Below are positions 1 to 8,562 of a stretch of 38,960 nucleotides of DNA, in pieces. A program made the position numbers and the translations under genes. The notes below the pieces were generated by a model. That model saw nothing but the letters and a program-made list of their open reading frames with translations, had not been told where the DNA came from and made no database searches. The stretch comes from Pelagicoccus mobilis (lineage in GTDB: Bacteria > Verrucomicrobiota > Verrucomicrobiia > Opitutales > Opitutaceae). The stretch spans positions 1-38,960 of the forward strand of contig NZ_JAENIL010000060.1 of the NCBI RefSeq assembly GCF_016595505.1. Reading direction: 5' to 3'. The stretch's first letter is position 1, and each line of letters starts with the position of its first letter.

Positions 1-114
1 GGGAACAGACGCTCTGCAATCGCGTGACAAGCACGCTCCTACGACTATTGGACAGTCCCCAAGAGTGCCAGAGGTCCAGATGCTATCCGTGGGCGGGAAA
101 TGGAAGCTCTGTCA

Positions 115-128
115 GTTTACGAGTGAAC
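115..128. promoter_or_regulatory. putative LacI-type operator upstream of first sulfatase
   Basis: The 14-mer GTTTACGAGTGAAC differs at two positions from the perfect palindrome GTTTACGCGTAAAC, and the same motif family occurs at 3446, 3501 and 26031. It lies about 80 bp before the first sulfatase. LacI-family operators are typically palindromes with a central CG or similar step, and a LacI protein is encoded at 20363-21391. A further 5-bp inverted repeat, CCATA-N4-TATGG, lies at 162-175. The link to that regulator is inference from motif recurrence. Confidence 0.55.
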
Positions 129-207
129 AAGCTGACTTGTAGTATCGGTTGCGCGGAGTGGCCATATTCTTATGGTTTCATCGACATCTCCTTAGGTTGA
201 AGAAATT

Positions 208-1686
208 ATGTTTAAACTCCCCGCAATCTGCGCCTACGCATTGGCTGTTCTCGTTGTTGGCTTTCAGGCCTTTGCTCAAGGTGGTGGCCAGAGGCCTAAT
301 GTGCTTTTTATCATATGCGACGATCTGAATACGCATGTTGAGAGTTCCGGCTACGAGAACATCAAAACGCCTGTCTTTGATAAGCTCGCGAAGAGCGGCA
401 TGAACTTTACCAGCGCCTATTGCCAGTATCCTGTCTGTGGGCCGTCGCGAGCCTCTTTTCTTCACGGGTTGTATCCAGAATCTACAGGCGTCTTGAACAA
501 CAAGGCTAAGATTGACGAGACTCGTCCTGGTACGAAGTCGTTTCCAGAGTTGTTCAAGGAATCAGGCTATTGGACTGCCGCGACAGGTAAGGTCCTGCAT
601 GGTGCCGTTTCTGATAAGTCTGAAAAACGTTGGGATGTGGCCGTCCAGTTTTTCAATGAAGAGATGCCAATGGTGACTCCTGTTCGTGAGGCATTTGTAA
701 AGAAGCACGGTCCGATTCAGGATAATCGAAAGCTCTGGAAGAAGACTTACTTCGATATCGCAACTCAAACGCGTAATCAAAACATTGGCTATGGCGCTTC
801 CGGTTTGACGGATGAGCAGCACAAGGATGGCAAGAATGCTCGTCAGGTCGTATCTTGGCTAGAAAACGAGTCGTATGGAGAAAAACCGTTTTTCATCGCT
901 CTTGGTATCGAAAAACCGCATGTGCCGTTTCTCGCTCCTGACAAGTACTTTGAGATGTATCCAAAGGAGGGCTTGGAGTATGTTCTCCCTCCAAAGGACT
1001 TTTGGGATCAAGCCCCGCGGACAGCTAGAGATTCCCGCTTCGAGGCATTTGGCTTTGAGCTTGGAAAGGAGAACTCGGATTTGCGTCGCGACTATATGCA
1101 AGCGTACCACGCTTGTGTAAGCTTTATTGATACGCAAATCGGCCTCGTGCTGGATGCTCTTGAAAAAAGTGGCCAAGCGGACAACACGATTGTGATTCTT
1201 ACCTCAGATCATGGATTCCAGCTGGGAGAGCATTTTCTTTGGGGCAAGGTCTCGCTGTTCGACATTTGTGATCGTGTTCCGTTTCTGGTTCGCGCTCCAG
1301 GCTACACCACTCCTGGCACAAGCTCCGAGGGACTGTTGGAACTGATCGACATTTATCCTACGCTAGCAGAGCTGTGCGGTTTGAACGCTCCAGAGTATCT
1401 GCAGGGGCGGAGTCTCGTGCCGATGCTCAAAGACCCGAACAAAAAGCTGAGAGACTACTCGTATACGGTCGTTGAACGAGACGAGGGGCTAGGGAAGGCG
1501 ATCCGCGATGAGCGTTGGAGGTACTCGAAATGGCCGGATGGCGAGGAGCTCTATGATTTGGAAAACGACAGGCACGAGCATAAGAATCTGGCTGGATCTC
1601 CCGAATACTCCAGCGTGCTCAAGAAGATGCGTACGCATTTAGGAAAGATAGAGTCGATGGCAAAGGGAGAAGCTCTGGCACCTTAG
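208..1686 (+). CDS. exported sulfatase, iduronate-2-sulfatase-like (FGly-type, family S1)
   Basis: This is a 492-residue type I sulfatase that should hydrolyse a sulfate ester from a glycan in the periplasm or outside the cell. Residues 1-23 form a Sec signal peptide (hydrophobic core ending FQAFA, then QGGG). The first metal-binding acidic pair is D38-D39 in FIICDDL. C77 in the motif CGPSR is the residue converted to formylglycine. TSDHGFQLGEH carries the later metal and active-site residues. The context YCQYPVCGPSR is typical of iduronate-2-sulfatase-like enzymes and is nearly identical to that of the sulfatase at 33860, so the two are probably paralogues acting on related sulfated sugars. 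The length is normal for the family. The start ATG has only a weak upstream GAAG. The next sulfatase follows after 42 bp. The exact sugar and sulfate position cannot be read from the sequence. Confidence 0.9.
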   Translation: MFKLPAICAYALAVLVVGFQAFAQGGGQRPNVLFIICDDLNTHVESSGYENIKTPVFDKLAKSGMNFTSAYCQYPVCGPSRASFLHGLYPESTGVLNNKAKIDETRPGTKSFPELFKESGYWTAATGKVLHGAVSDKSEKRWDVAVQFFNEEMPMVTPVREAFVKKHGPIQDNRKLWKKTYFDIATQTRNQNIGYGASGLTDEQHKDGKNARQVVSWLENESYGEKPFFIALGIEKPHVPFLAPDKYFEMYPKEGLEYVLPPKDFWDQAPRTARDSRFEAFGFELGKENSDLRRDYMQAYHACVSFIDTQIGLVLDALEKSGQADNTIVILTSDHGFQLGEHFLWGKVSLFDICDRVPFLVRAPGYTTPGTSSEGLLELIDIYPTLAELCGLNAPEYLQGRSLVPMLKDPNKKLRDYSYTVVERDEGLGKAIRDERWRYSKWPDGEELYDLENDRHEHKNLAGSPEYSSVLKKMRTHLGKIESMAKGEALAP

Positions 1687-1728
1687 GGCTCGCTCTGATT
1701 GTATCCAGATTTTAGAGGGAACACCACT

Positions 1729-3366
1729 ATGCACAGTTGGAAATTGATATTGGCAGTGATCGTTGGAGGTTTTGGCAGTCTTTGTGCGAAATCAGAGCGA
1801 CCCAATGTGATCATCATTTTAACGGACGACCAAAGCCCGTTTGCGCATATTAACGATGCCTATCGGGATGGGGCGAAGCCTCAGGAGCAGGAGTCGTGGG
1901 CAGCTTATGGGGCTCCTGTCTATTCACCGAACGTGGATCGGCTTGCTGAGCGAGGCATGCTTTTCACGGATGCAAACGTGACGACCACGGTTTGCACGCC
2001 TTCTCGATATACGACTTTGACGGGGCGATATGCTGCTAGAACAGAAGGGGCGCGCTTTAACGGAATGTTTCCCGAAGGCTCCATGACTCGGGTTGAGAAC
2101 AATGTTGAGCTAGGAGCTGATGAGTTGAACCTCGCTCGGATTCTTCAGGGAAATGGATACCGCACAGGGTTTGTGGGAAAGAGCCATTTCATCAATCACG
2201 ACCTCATGTTGCACCGCAGGCTTGGGGAAGACGCAGGGCTAAAACTCTATGATCAGGGCTCCGACCCATCGAACGCTTCGGTAGATAGCTCTCTGAAACA
2301 TAACCATGATGTTTGGAGAAAGTGGATACAGGCATATGGTTTTGATTATGTGGAATCCCACTACCAGGGGAACCTTCGAGAGCTCTACAATGATAAGCTG
2401 AATCAGCATAACATGGAGTACACGGCGAAAGCGGCGATCGAGTTTGTGCAGGAGGCTGCAGGTGACCCGTTCTTTTTATATTTCGCCCCCACGATGCCGC
2501 ATGACCCTAATGCCTGGGAGAAAGATGGAAAAGGGAAATACCACTGTGCGTTGGACGCGGATCCTCGAGTGACTCCTGAAGGGTATATGGCCCCTGAATA
2601 CGACTTCATGCCCACCCGTTCGCAGATCATGCGGGATGTAGTCGATCGTGGTTTCCATCCGGATACGGCTTACATCACTTGGATGGATGCTGCGTTCGGG
2701 GCTCTTTTCGATGCTTTGGAGGAGAAGGGGGCACTTGATAACACCTTGATCGTTTTCGCGTCAGATCATGGAGCTTACAGGTATGGCAAAAGCACGCTCT
2801 ACGAAGGAGGGATGCGAGTGCCACTTATCGTTAGCTGGCCCCGCGTGATTGAGGGAGGGAGCCGTTTTGACGGACTTGTATCCAATATTGATTACGTTCC
2901 TACCATATTGGAGGCTTGCCAAATCCAGGTTCCTGACGGGTACCACATCGATGGCGTGAGTCTGATGCCAGCGTTGCTCGATCCCGAGAGCACAGTGATT
3001 CATGAGTCAATCTTAGGCGATATCGGTTACTCTAGGGGCGTTAAGACAAAGAAGTGGAAGTACGTCGCGGTTCGATACCCGGAGTCCGTACACGAGAAGA
3101 TGTTGTCTGGAGGCTTTTTCCCGAACTGGAGCGCTCCGGGGCGAGAGCAACCTTACCTCGTTCGCAATTCCCATCTGGGGTGGCATGCTGCAGAGGGGAA
3201 CCCCAACTACTTCCAGCTCGATCAGCTGTATGATTTGGAGAACGACCCGGAAGAGTTGAAGAATCTGTTTTTGCAGAAGCCGATTGTCGCGGCTCGTATG
3301 AAAGCCCTGTTGAGTCAGCACTTGAAACAATTACCTGATCATCCGTTTGGAGAGTTTACTGAATAG
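1729..3366 (+). CDS. exported sulfatase (family S1)
   Basis: This is a 545-residue type I sulfatase. The ATG at 1729 is preferred over an upstream in-frame TTG (1699) because it follows an AGAGGGA ribosome-binding site and opens directly with a signal peptide (residues 1-20, ending SLCA). Metal ligands D33-D34 lie in ILTDDQ, the formylglycine cysteine is C89 in CTPSR with TLTG downstream, and FASDHGAYRYGKSTLYEGG carries the second metal site and active-site lysine region. The C-terminal part, with YDLENDPEELKNL, is the usual small sulfatase domain. An insertion after the metal site (around residues 36-62) makes it longer than its neighbours. It lies 42 bp behind the first sulfatase and is probably co-transcribed with it. 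The substrate is unknown; a sulfated mannan is suggested by context only. Confidence 0.9.
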   Translation: MHSWKLILAVIVGGFGSLCAKSERPNVIIILTDDQSPFAHINDAYRDGAKPQEQESWAAYGAPVYSPNVDRLAERGMLFTDANVTTTVCTPSRYTTLTGRYAARTEGARFNGMFPEGSMTRVENNVELGADELNLARILQGNGYRTGFVGKSHFINHDLMLHRRLGEDAGLKLYDQGSDPSNASVDSSLKHNHDVWRKWIQAYGFDYVESHYQGNLRELYNDKLNQHNMEYTAKAAIEFVQEAAGDPFFLYFAPTMPHDPNAWEKDGKGKYHCALDADPRVTPEGYMAPEYDFMPTRSQIMRDVVDRGFHPDTAYITWMDAAFGALFDALEEKGALDNTLIVFASDHGAYRYGKSTLYEGGMRVPLIVSWPRVIEGGSRFDGLVSNIDYVPTILEACQIQVPDGYHIDGVSLMPALLDPESTVIHESILGDIGYSRGVKTKKWKYVAVRYPESVHEKMLSGGFFPNWSAPGREQPYLVRNSHLGWHAAEGNPNYFQLDQLYDLENDPEELKNLFLQKPIVAARMKALLSQHLKQLPDHPFGEFTE

Positions 3367-3408
3367 CAATACATTGGCGCTGCGTTAACGGGGCTCAGGA
3401 AGGCTTAG

Positions 3409-3423
3409 GCGGCCTTGTGCCGC
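3409..3423 (+). terminator. small hairpin after the first two sulfatases, possible weak terminator
   Basis: GCGGC (3409-3413) pairs with GCCGC (3419-3423) across a 5-nt loop and is followed by a weak ATCTTTC stretch. It lies 43 bp after the stop of the preceding sulfatase and before the next promoter region. There is no strong T tract, so termination is uncertain. Confidence 0.25.
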
Positions 3424-3445
3424 GATCTTTCGTACAACTCGGTTT

Positions 3446-3459
3446 GTTCACGCGTAAGA
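3446..3459. promoter_or_regulatory. putative LacI-type operator, distal copy
   Basis: GTTCACGCGTAAGA shares a 12-base core (GTTCACGCGTAA) with the second copy at 3501 and matches GTTTACGCGTAAAC at 11 of 14 positions. The two copies are 55 bp apart, a little over five helical turns, which would suit cooperative binding or looping. It is in the 230-bp gap before the second sulfatase/phosphoesterase operon. Confidence 0.55.
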
Positions 3460-3500
3460 TTTCTCACCGTTTTGGTGTTGGTATTCGATCGATCCGGACT

Positions 3501-3514
3501 GTTCACGCGTAAAC
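3501..3514. promoter_or_regulatory. putative LacI-type operator, proximal copy
   Basis: GTTCACGCGTAAAC is one base away from the perfect palindrome GTTTACGCGTAAAC. It lies 83 bp upstream of the ATG at 3597. Together with the copies at 115, 3446 and 26031 it defines a shared motif at the main promoters of the mannan-related genes. Binding by the LacI protein encoded at 20363-21391 is inference. Confidence 0.6.
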
Positions 3515-3596
3515 TCAAGTTTAGCTTACGGTTTTCCGCTTTTTGAGTCTGGGTGGTGCAATACCCTTTATTACTACCCCAAAAGATAGGTTTAGA

Positions 3597-4946
3597 ATGA
3601 ATACCAACACCTTTTCACGTCGCGATTTTGTCAGGACAGCGGCTACTGGAGCTCTAGCGGCAAGTTGTTATCCTTTGCAGGGCTTGTCCAAAGACATTGC
3701 CCGTAAGAAACCAAATGTCGTCATCCTGTTCATCGACGATCTGGGGTTTGGGGATATCGGGTGCTTCGGCAACAAACGGATTCCCACGCCACATATCGAT
3801 TCTCTAGCGGAGCGGGGAGCGAAGTGCACGATGTCTTACATAACGAACCCTCCGTGCTCGCCCAGCCGTTGTTCGTTGATCACTGGGATGTACGCTCAGC
3901 GTTTCGGAAAATCCGGCATGGCTCGTGGCCTACCGATTCCGGAGGATCATCCCACCATGGCCGAGTTTATGCGGGATGCTGGTTATGTGACTGGGCAGAT
4001 CGGCAAGTGGGACATCGGCGACAAAAGCCAAGGTCCGCACCAACGCGGTTTTATGGAGGTCGCGAAGAACGCACCGGGTAAGCAGTATGATAGGGAACGC
4101 GAGGATGGGAGCTACGTTTATCTGACCGACTTAGACGGGGAGTACATGGAGGAGTTCGTAGACCGAAATGCCAAGAATCCGTTCTTCCTCTATTTCTCTC
4201 CTTTTGCGGTTCATTCGAAAGTTAAGAACACGCCTCAGCATTACCGTGATCGCGTGCCGGGAGGAGATGGTACAGCTTACGAAGGAGCGGTGGTCGCGGT
4301 CGACGACGCGGTTGGCAAGCTGCTGGCGATGCTGAAACAGCACGGCATCGAGGACGATACGTTGATCTTTTTCACAGGAGACAATGGAGCGAATCGTGCA
4401 GAAGGCGGCACTTCGGAGCCGTATCGTGGAGGTAAAGGCAAGGATACTCAGCAAGAAGGTTGGGTACATACGCCGACAATCATCACTTGGCCGGGGACGA
4501 TTCCGGCTGGCGTTAGCTACGAAGGAAAGATGGCAACCATAGACTTTTACTCGACGATGGCTGCTGCTGCAGAGCTTCCGCTCCCGGAGCGGTGTGATGG
4601 TATGAATCTGATACCGTATTTGCAGGGAAAGAAGGAGGGTGATGCTCATGAATACATTTTTTGGCACAATGCGGATCCGACGGATGAGCCTCGCCGAAAC
4701 CTCTATGCTGTGCGTTGGAAGGACTGGCGCATGGTCAAGTATCCAGATGGCTGGCACCTATACGATTTAAAGAAAGATCCTAAAGAGATGGACGATGTCG
4801 CCTCGAAGAATCCGGAACTGATCGACCAGCTAGAGAAGCGTTACCAAGGTTTTGTCAAAACCCTGCCACCTCTAAAGCCAAGTGCGGATTTCAAGGGTGG
4901 CGGACAGGTGCCTAAAGGCTGGGGTTGGGAAATTGGTAAAGGTTGA
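3597..4946 (+). CDS. Tat-exported sulfatase (family S1)
   Basis: This is a 449-residue type I sulfatase. The ATG at 3597 is chosen over an upstream TTG (3543) because it places a twin-arginine signal at the very N-terminus: SRRDFVR (7-13) followed by a hydrophobic AATGALAAS stretch. C24 after ALAAS is a marginal lipobox. Catalytic features are D47-D48 (FIDDLGFGD), formylglycine cysteine C87 in CSPSR with LITG behind it, and FFTGDNGAN as the second metal site. Tat export implies that the protein leaves the cytoplasm folded, compatible with prior formylglycine formation; the other exported sulfatases here use Sec-type signals. It is the first gene of a tight five-gene operon (26, 22, 13 and about 0 bp gaps) with phosphoesterases and a GH99-like enzyme, so its substrate is probably a decorated alpha-mannan fragment. 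Confidence 0.9.
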   Translation: MNTNTFSRRDFVRTAATGALAASCYPLQGLSKDIARKKPNVVILFIDDLGFGDIGCFGNKRIPTPHIDSLAERGAKCTMSYITNPPCSPSRCSLITGMYAQRFGKSGMARGLPIPEDHPTMAEFMRDAGYVTGQIGKWDIGDKSQGPHQRGFMEVAKNAPGKQYDREREDGSYVYLTDLDGEYMEEFVDRNAKNPFFLYFSPFAVHSKVKNTPQHYRDRVPGGDGTAYEGAVVAVDDAVGKLLAMLKQHGIEDDTLIFFTGDNGANRAEGGTSEPYRGGKGKDTQQEGWVHTPTIITWPGTIPAGVSYEGKMATIDFYSTMAAAAELPLPERCDGMNLIPYLQGKKEGDAHEYIFWHNADPTDEPRRNLYAVRWKDWRMVKYPDGWHLYDLKKDPKEMDDVASKNPELIDQLEKRYQGFVKTLPPLKPSADFKGGGQVPKGWGWEIGKG

Positions 4947-4972
4947 TTCTATTCAGGAGTAAGTCGGCGAAT

Positions 4973-6283
4973 ATGAAACGTCTTTTTGGTGTAATTGCCT
5001 GTTCGATACTTTGTTTTGCTGGATGTCAGCATACTAGGAATGGAACTGAATTTAGTATCTCAGTAGATGAGGATGCGGAGCGAACTCCTTGGTCGCATTT
5101 AGATTTCCGCAATGATCCGGATAATTTCCAGTTCGCGATTGTGAGTGACCGCACGGGGGGAATGCGTCCTGGCGTTTTTCCGAAGGCGTTGAAGCGTCTG
5201 AATATTCTGGAGCCGGAGTTCGTAATCACTGTTGGCGATTTGATTGTGGCCGGGCGTCAGCACAAGGATGAAGCCGTGATTCACGAGATGTGGGATGAGA
5301 TGGAGACGTTCGTCAGCTATCTCGATATGCCGTTTTTTTATCTCGCGGGAAACCATGACAACGGATCGCCCGAGATGGCAAATGTTTGGCGTGAACGTTT
5401 CGGAGTCGAACGATACTATTTCACTTATAAGAATGCTCTCTTCCTTTGTTTGAACGCTCAGGATGAAGAGACTTTTGCGGCGTCGATTGGCGAAGAGCAA
5501 CAAGAGTGGGCCAAGCAAGTGTTGGCAGATCATCTGGATGTTCGTTGGACCTTCGTATTCATTCACCAACCGGTTTGGATGTATGAAGACGGGCTTGAAT
5601 ACGTCGAAGGTCGCGACAAGCCTCGAAAAGGCCGAGAGGTTGGCTGGAAGCCGATTGAGGATGCTTTGCAAGGACGACCGCACACTGTATTCGCTGGCCA
5701 CGTACATCAGTACGTTAAATATGAGACGGCTGATCCGAGAACTAACTATTATTCATTGGCCACCACAGGTGGAGGCAGTAAATTACGTGGGCGGAATTTC
5801 GGAGAGTTTGACCATGCCACTTGGGTTACCATGACCGAGAACGGGCCGAAGATCGCGAATCTTTTGATCGAAGGTATTTTACCAGACGATGTGAATATCG
5901 AGGATATGGAGCTGTTTCGCGGTATGGTGAGCATGAAGGGGGAAGCAGTGAAGCATGACCCTCTGACCATCGACTTAACACTCAACTTCGACAATCAGTT
6001 GGACGTACCTTTGCAGGGTGGGCTGCACTGGGATCTGCCAGTGGGTGGACCTTGGGTCGTCGAGCCCTTTCCACACCACTTCTCGCTGACAATCGGGGAG
6101 CCTCTCGAGGTGAAAATGCGTTTGAAGTATACCGGCAAAGCAAAGGTGATCGATAGGCTTCCTCCGTTGCTCGTTGATTTCGAGGATCCGCTTGGGGTGC
6201 CGTACTCCGCACGGATTGCGAAGAAGGTGGATTTGAGTGAATACTATAAATCGAATGGTATCCGCATTCCGGATAAAAAATAA
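4973..6283 (+). CDS. calcineurin-like metallophosphoesterase, probable lipoprotein
   Basis: This is a 436-residue protein with a metallophosphoesterase domain at about residues 52-290. The ATG at 4973 follows a clear CAGGAGTAAG ribosome-binding site; an upstream TTG overlapping the previous stop is less likely. The N-terminus MKRLFGVIACSILCFAGC is a probable lipoprotein signal with C18 as the lipidated residue. The metal-binding motifs are present in order: D59 (VSDRTGG, with Arg where His is usual), GD at 88-89, GNHD at 116-119, His in FIHQP, and GHVH at 242-245. The remaining roughly 140 C-terminal residues look like a beta-rich accessory domain that I do not recognise. It lies between a sulfatase and the GH99-like gene, so removal of a phosphate or phosphodiester from a glycan is plausible but not shown. 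Confidence 0.82.
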   Translation: MKRLFGVIACSILCFAGCQHTRNGTEFSISVDEDAERTPWSHLDFRNDPDNFQFAIVSDRTGGMRPGVFPKALKRLNILEPEFVITVGDLIVAGRQHKDEAVIHEMWDEMETFVSYLDMPFFYLAGNHDNGSPEMANVWRERFGVERYYFTYKNALFLCLNAQDEETFAASIGEEQQEWAKQVLADHLDVRWTFVFIHQPVWMYEDGLEYVEGRDKPRKGREVGWKPIEDALQGRPHTVFAGHVHQYVKYETADPRTNYYSLATTGGGSKLRGRNFGEFDHATWVTMTENGPKIANLLIEGILPDDVNIEDMELFRGMVSMKGEAVKHDPLTIDLTLNFDNQLDVPLQGGLHWDLPVGGPWVVEPFPHHFSLTIGEPLEVKMRLKYTGKAKVIDRLPPLLVDFEDPLGVPYSARIAKKVDLSEYYKSNGIRIPDKK

Positions 6284-6305
6284 CGATCAGTCTATTGGAA
6301 GGTTT

Positions 6306-7640
6306 ATGTCCTGTTTCAGCTATAAACGAATTGCTCTACTATTTTTGGTAAGCTTGATCGGAACGATTCCGCTTCTTGGAAAAAAGGTTGGAAGTAAACA
6401 TGGTCCGGTGGGGCTCTATCCGAGCTACAAGGGGCTTGTGATGGCTGGCTATCAGGGGTGGTTTCGAACTCCTGGCGATGGCTCTAACGCTGGATTCCGT
6501 CATTATGGTTTTGGAGCAGATGGCGAGAGTAGCTCTATCGACATGTGGCCGGATGTCTCTGAATACGAGAAGACTTATGAGACTGGCTACACAAACCCGG
6601 ATGGAACCAAGGCCCGTGTTTTTAGTTCGCTTGATGCGAGTACGACCAATCTGCATTTTCGCTGGATGAAGGAGTATGGCGTGGACGGCGTTTTCATGCA
6701 GCGTTTCTTTGGAGTAACTCGATCGAAAGATCGTAACAAGTCTGCGAATACGATTTTGCGAAACGCACTGAAGGCGTCTCAGGAAAATGGACGAGCAATC
6801 GCGGTGATGTACGACTTGTCCGGCTTGAAGGCCAAAGGGGAAGATTGCAGTTCTGTGATCGAAGACTGGAAACGCTTGGTAGACGATATGAAGGTTACCT
6901 CGCAAGGGGATGGGCAGACCTACCTGCACCACAACGGTAAACCATTGGTTGCAATTTGGGGGCTGGGCTTTCCGGATCGTCCGTACGACATTCGCAAGAT
7001 TGGTTTCGAGCGACTCTTGGACTTTCTTAAAAACGATCCTGAATACGGTGGCTGTTCGATCATGTTGGGCGTACCAGCTTATTTTCGACGTTTGGCGGTG
7101 GATGCGAATCCTGAGCCATATTTGCACGAGTTGATGGCACAGGCGGATGTGATCATGCCTTGGAATCCGCAACGCTATACGCCGCTGCTCCATGCGGAGA
7201 TGGAGCGTTTCGCTACAAATGTTCGTGACGACAAGGCTTGGTGCGAAGAGAAAGGCTTGGACTACGCTCCTTGCGTCTATCCAGGATTCACTTGGTACAA
7301 TATTAGTCGCAACAAGTTCGGAGGTGCTCATCCGCTCAACCAGATTCCGCGGCAAAAAGGGAAATTTTACTGGGGTTCGATTGAAGCCGCTGTCTCCGCT
7401 GGTGCGGAGATGTTGTACGTGGCGATGTTTGATGAAGTGGACGAAGGGACTGCTATAATGAAGGTGGCTTGTGAGCCTCCGCTGAGTAAAGGCGATGTGC
7501 ATTTCGTTGGTTTGGAGGATGGAGTGCCAAGTGATCATTTCCTCTGGCTGACCGGAGAAGGGGGGCGATTGCTTCGTGGCGACTTGAAATCCGATCCTGA
7601 CCGTTATCTTCGACTCAACCCGCTTACTCGCAATCAGTAG
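6306..7640 (+). CDS. GH71/GH99-like glycoside hydrolase, probable endo-alpha-mannanase
   Basis: This is a 444-residue exported protein. The start ATG at 6306 follows GGAAGG closely and gives a signal peptide (residues 1-26); an upstream GTG inside the previous gene (6237) adds only an unlikely extension. GYQGWF at 48-53, WPDVSEYEKTY and VDGVFMQRF are typical of the GH71/GH99-like group. The motif FDEVDEGT places two glutamates three residues apart (E377 and E380), as in the catalytic Glu-x-x-Glu of GH99 enzymes. GH99 members are retaining endo-alpha-1,2-mannosidases/mannanases acting through an epoxide intermediate. Here the family is seen in sequence, while the endo-alpha-mannanase role is inferred from it and from the GH92 and GH38 genes in the same window. 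It lies 22 bp after a phosphoesterase gene and 13 bp before an EEP phosphatase. Confidence 0.75.
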   Translation: MSCFSYKRIALLFLVSLIGTIPLLGKKVGSKHGPVGLYPSYKGLVMAGYQGWFRTPGDGSNAGFRHYGFGADGESSSIDMWPDVSEYEKTYETGYTNPDGTKARVFSSLDASTTNLHFRWMKEYGVDGVFMQRFFGVTRSKDRNKSANTILRNALKASQENGRAIAVMYDLSGLKAKGEDCSSVIEDWKRLVDDMKVTSQGDGQTYLHHNGKPLVAIWGLGFPDRPYDIRKIGFERLLDFLKNDPEYGGCSIMLGVPAYFRRLAVDANPEPYLHELMAQADVIMPWNPQRYTPLLHAEMERFATNVRDDKAWCEEKGLDYAPCVYPGFTWYNISRNKFGGAHPLNQIPRQKGKFYWGSIEAAVSAGAEMLYVAMFDEVDEGTAIMKVACEPPLSKGDVHFVGLEDGVPSDHFLWLTGEGGRLLRGDLKSDPDRYLRLNPLTRNQ

Positions 7641-7653
7641 CGAGAGGGATGTC

Positions 7654-8562
7654 ATGACACAGCGAATACCTTTGATTCTTCTGTTTGCCCTCGTAGCAGC
7701 CCATCTGGGGAGCGCTAGCGCACGATCTGCGGAAGAAGGCAGCGATCGAACGCTCACGCTGATGTCCTATAACATCAAGTTTGCGAGTCGCACGTTTAAG
7801 CCCAGCTGGCAGGAGCGACGTGGCATGCAGGTGGAGATGATCCGGAGGTACAGTCCGGATATAATCGGCACTCAGGAAGGTCTGAAGGGGCAAATCGATG
7901 ATTTGATGTACGACCTACCTGAATACGTAGTCATCGGAGAAGGGCGAAAAGGCGGGCACGATGACGAGCATATGGCCATCTTTTTCAAAAAGGATAAGTT
8001 CCGGTTGCGCGAGATGGGTAGTTTCCAATTGTCGGATACGCCGGATATTATTGGCAGCGGTCCAGAAGTGAACCCGAGGATGGTGACTTGGGCTCGGCTC
8101 GCTTTTATCGATCGGAATAAGGGTGGAGAGGAGAACCGTTACTCGGAGGATTATCGTGGGCATTGGGAAGGCTCTCAGGAGTTTTACGTTTTCAATACGC
8201 ATTTCTTTAACGGGAGAAAACTGTTTAAGGCTCGAGAGAGTGCGGCTCGTTTGATCATGGAGCGGGTGGAACCACTGCAGCCATTCGGCTATTGGGAGGA
8301 GAATCGCCCTCTCTTTTTGATGGGAGATTTCAACGCTCGTCCTGAAAGCAAAGTGTACCGAACCTTTGTTGGTGAAAAGGGGGAGGAGGACCCGTATCTG
8401 TTTACCGATACGATAGAAGGAGGAAGCGGGATCGACTGGATATTGTATCGAGGAAATGCGGACGTTTTGTCCTACGAGGAAATCGACTATCAAGTCGATG
8501 GAGTGTTCCCTTCGGATCACGATCCGATTTTTGTGAAAATGAATCTGCGGGGTGGAAATTGA
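7654..8562 (+). CDS. exported endonuclease/exonuclease/phosphatase (EEP) family phosphoesterase
   Basis: This is a 302-residue protein of the DNase I-like EEP superfamily. The signal peptide is residues 1-25 (hydrophobic LILLFALVAAHL, cleavage near ASARSA). The superfamily motifs are intact: SYNIK with N40, Glu75 in GTQEG, NTHFF, GDFNARP at 224-230, and the C-terminal SDHDP with D288-H289. An exported EEP protein inside a glycan operon is more likely to be a phosphatase or phosphodiesterase on a carbohydrate or lipid than a nuclease. Related EEP proteins are, to my knowledge, present in Bacteroidetes alpha-mannan loci. Start ATG 7654 has a GAGAGGG ribosome-binding site. The stop overlaps the TTG start option of the next gene. 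Confidence 0.8.
   Translation: MTQRIPLILLFALVAAHLGSASARSAEEGSDRTLTLMSYNIKFASRTFKPSWQERRGMQVEMIRRYSPDIIGTQEGLKGQIDDLMYDLPEYVVIGEGRKGGHDDEHMAIFFKKDKFRLREMGSFQLSDTPDIIGSGPEVNPRMVTWARLAFIDRNKGGEENRYSEDYRGHWEGSQEFYVFNTHFFNGRKLFKARESAARLIMERVEPLQPFGYWEENRPLFLMGDFNARPESKVYRTFVGEKGEEDPYLFTDTIEGGSGIDWILYRGNADVLSYEEIDYQVDGVFPSDHDPIFVKMNLRGGN

Noticed and set aside
6339-7757. 472-residue open frame on the minus strand
   Set aside because: It lies antisense to the GH99-like and EEP genes, has no signal or domain pattern and an Arg/His/Ile-rich composition typical of a shadow frame.
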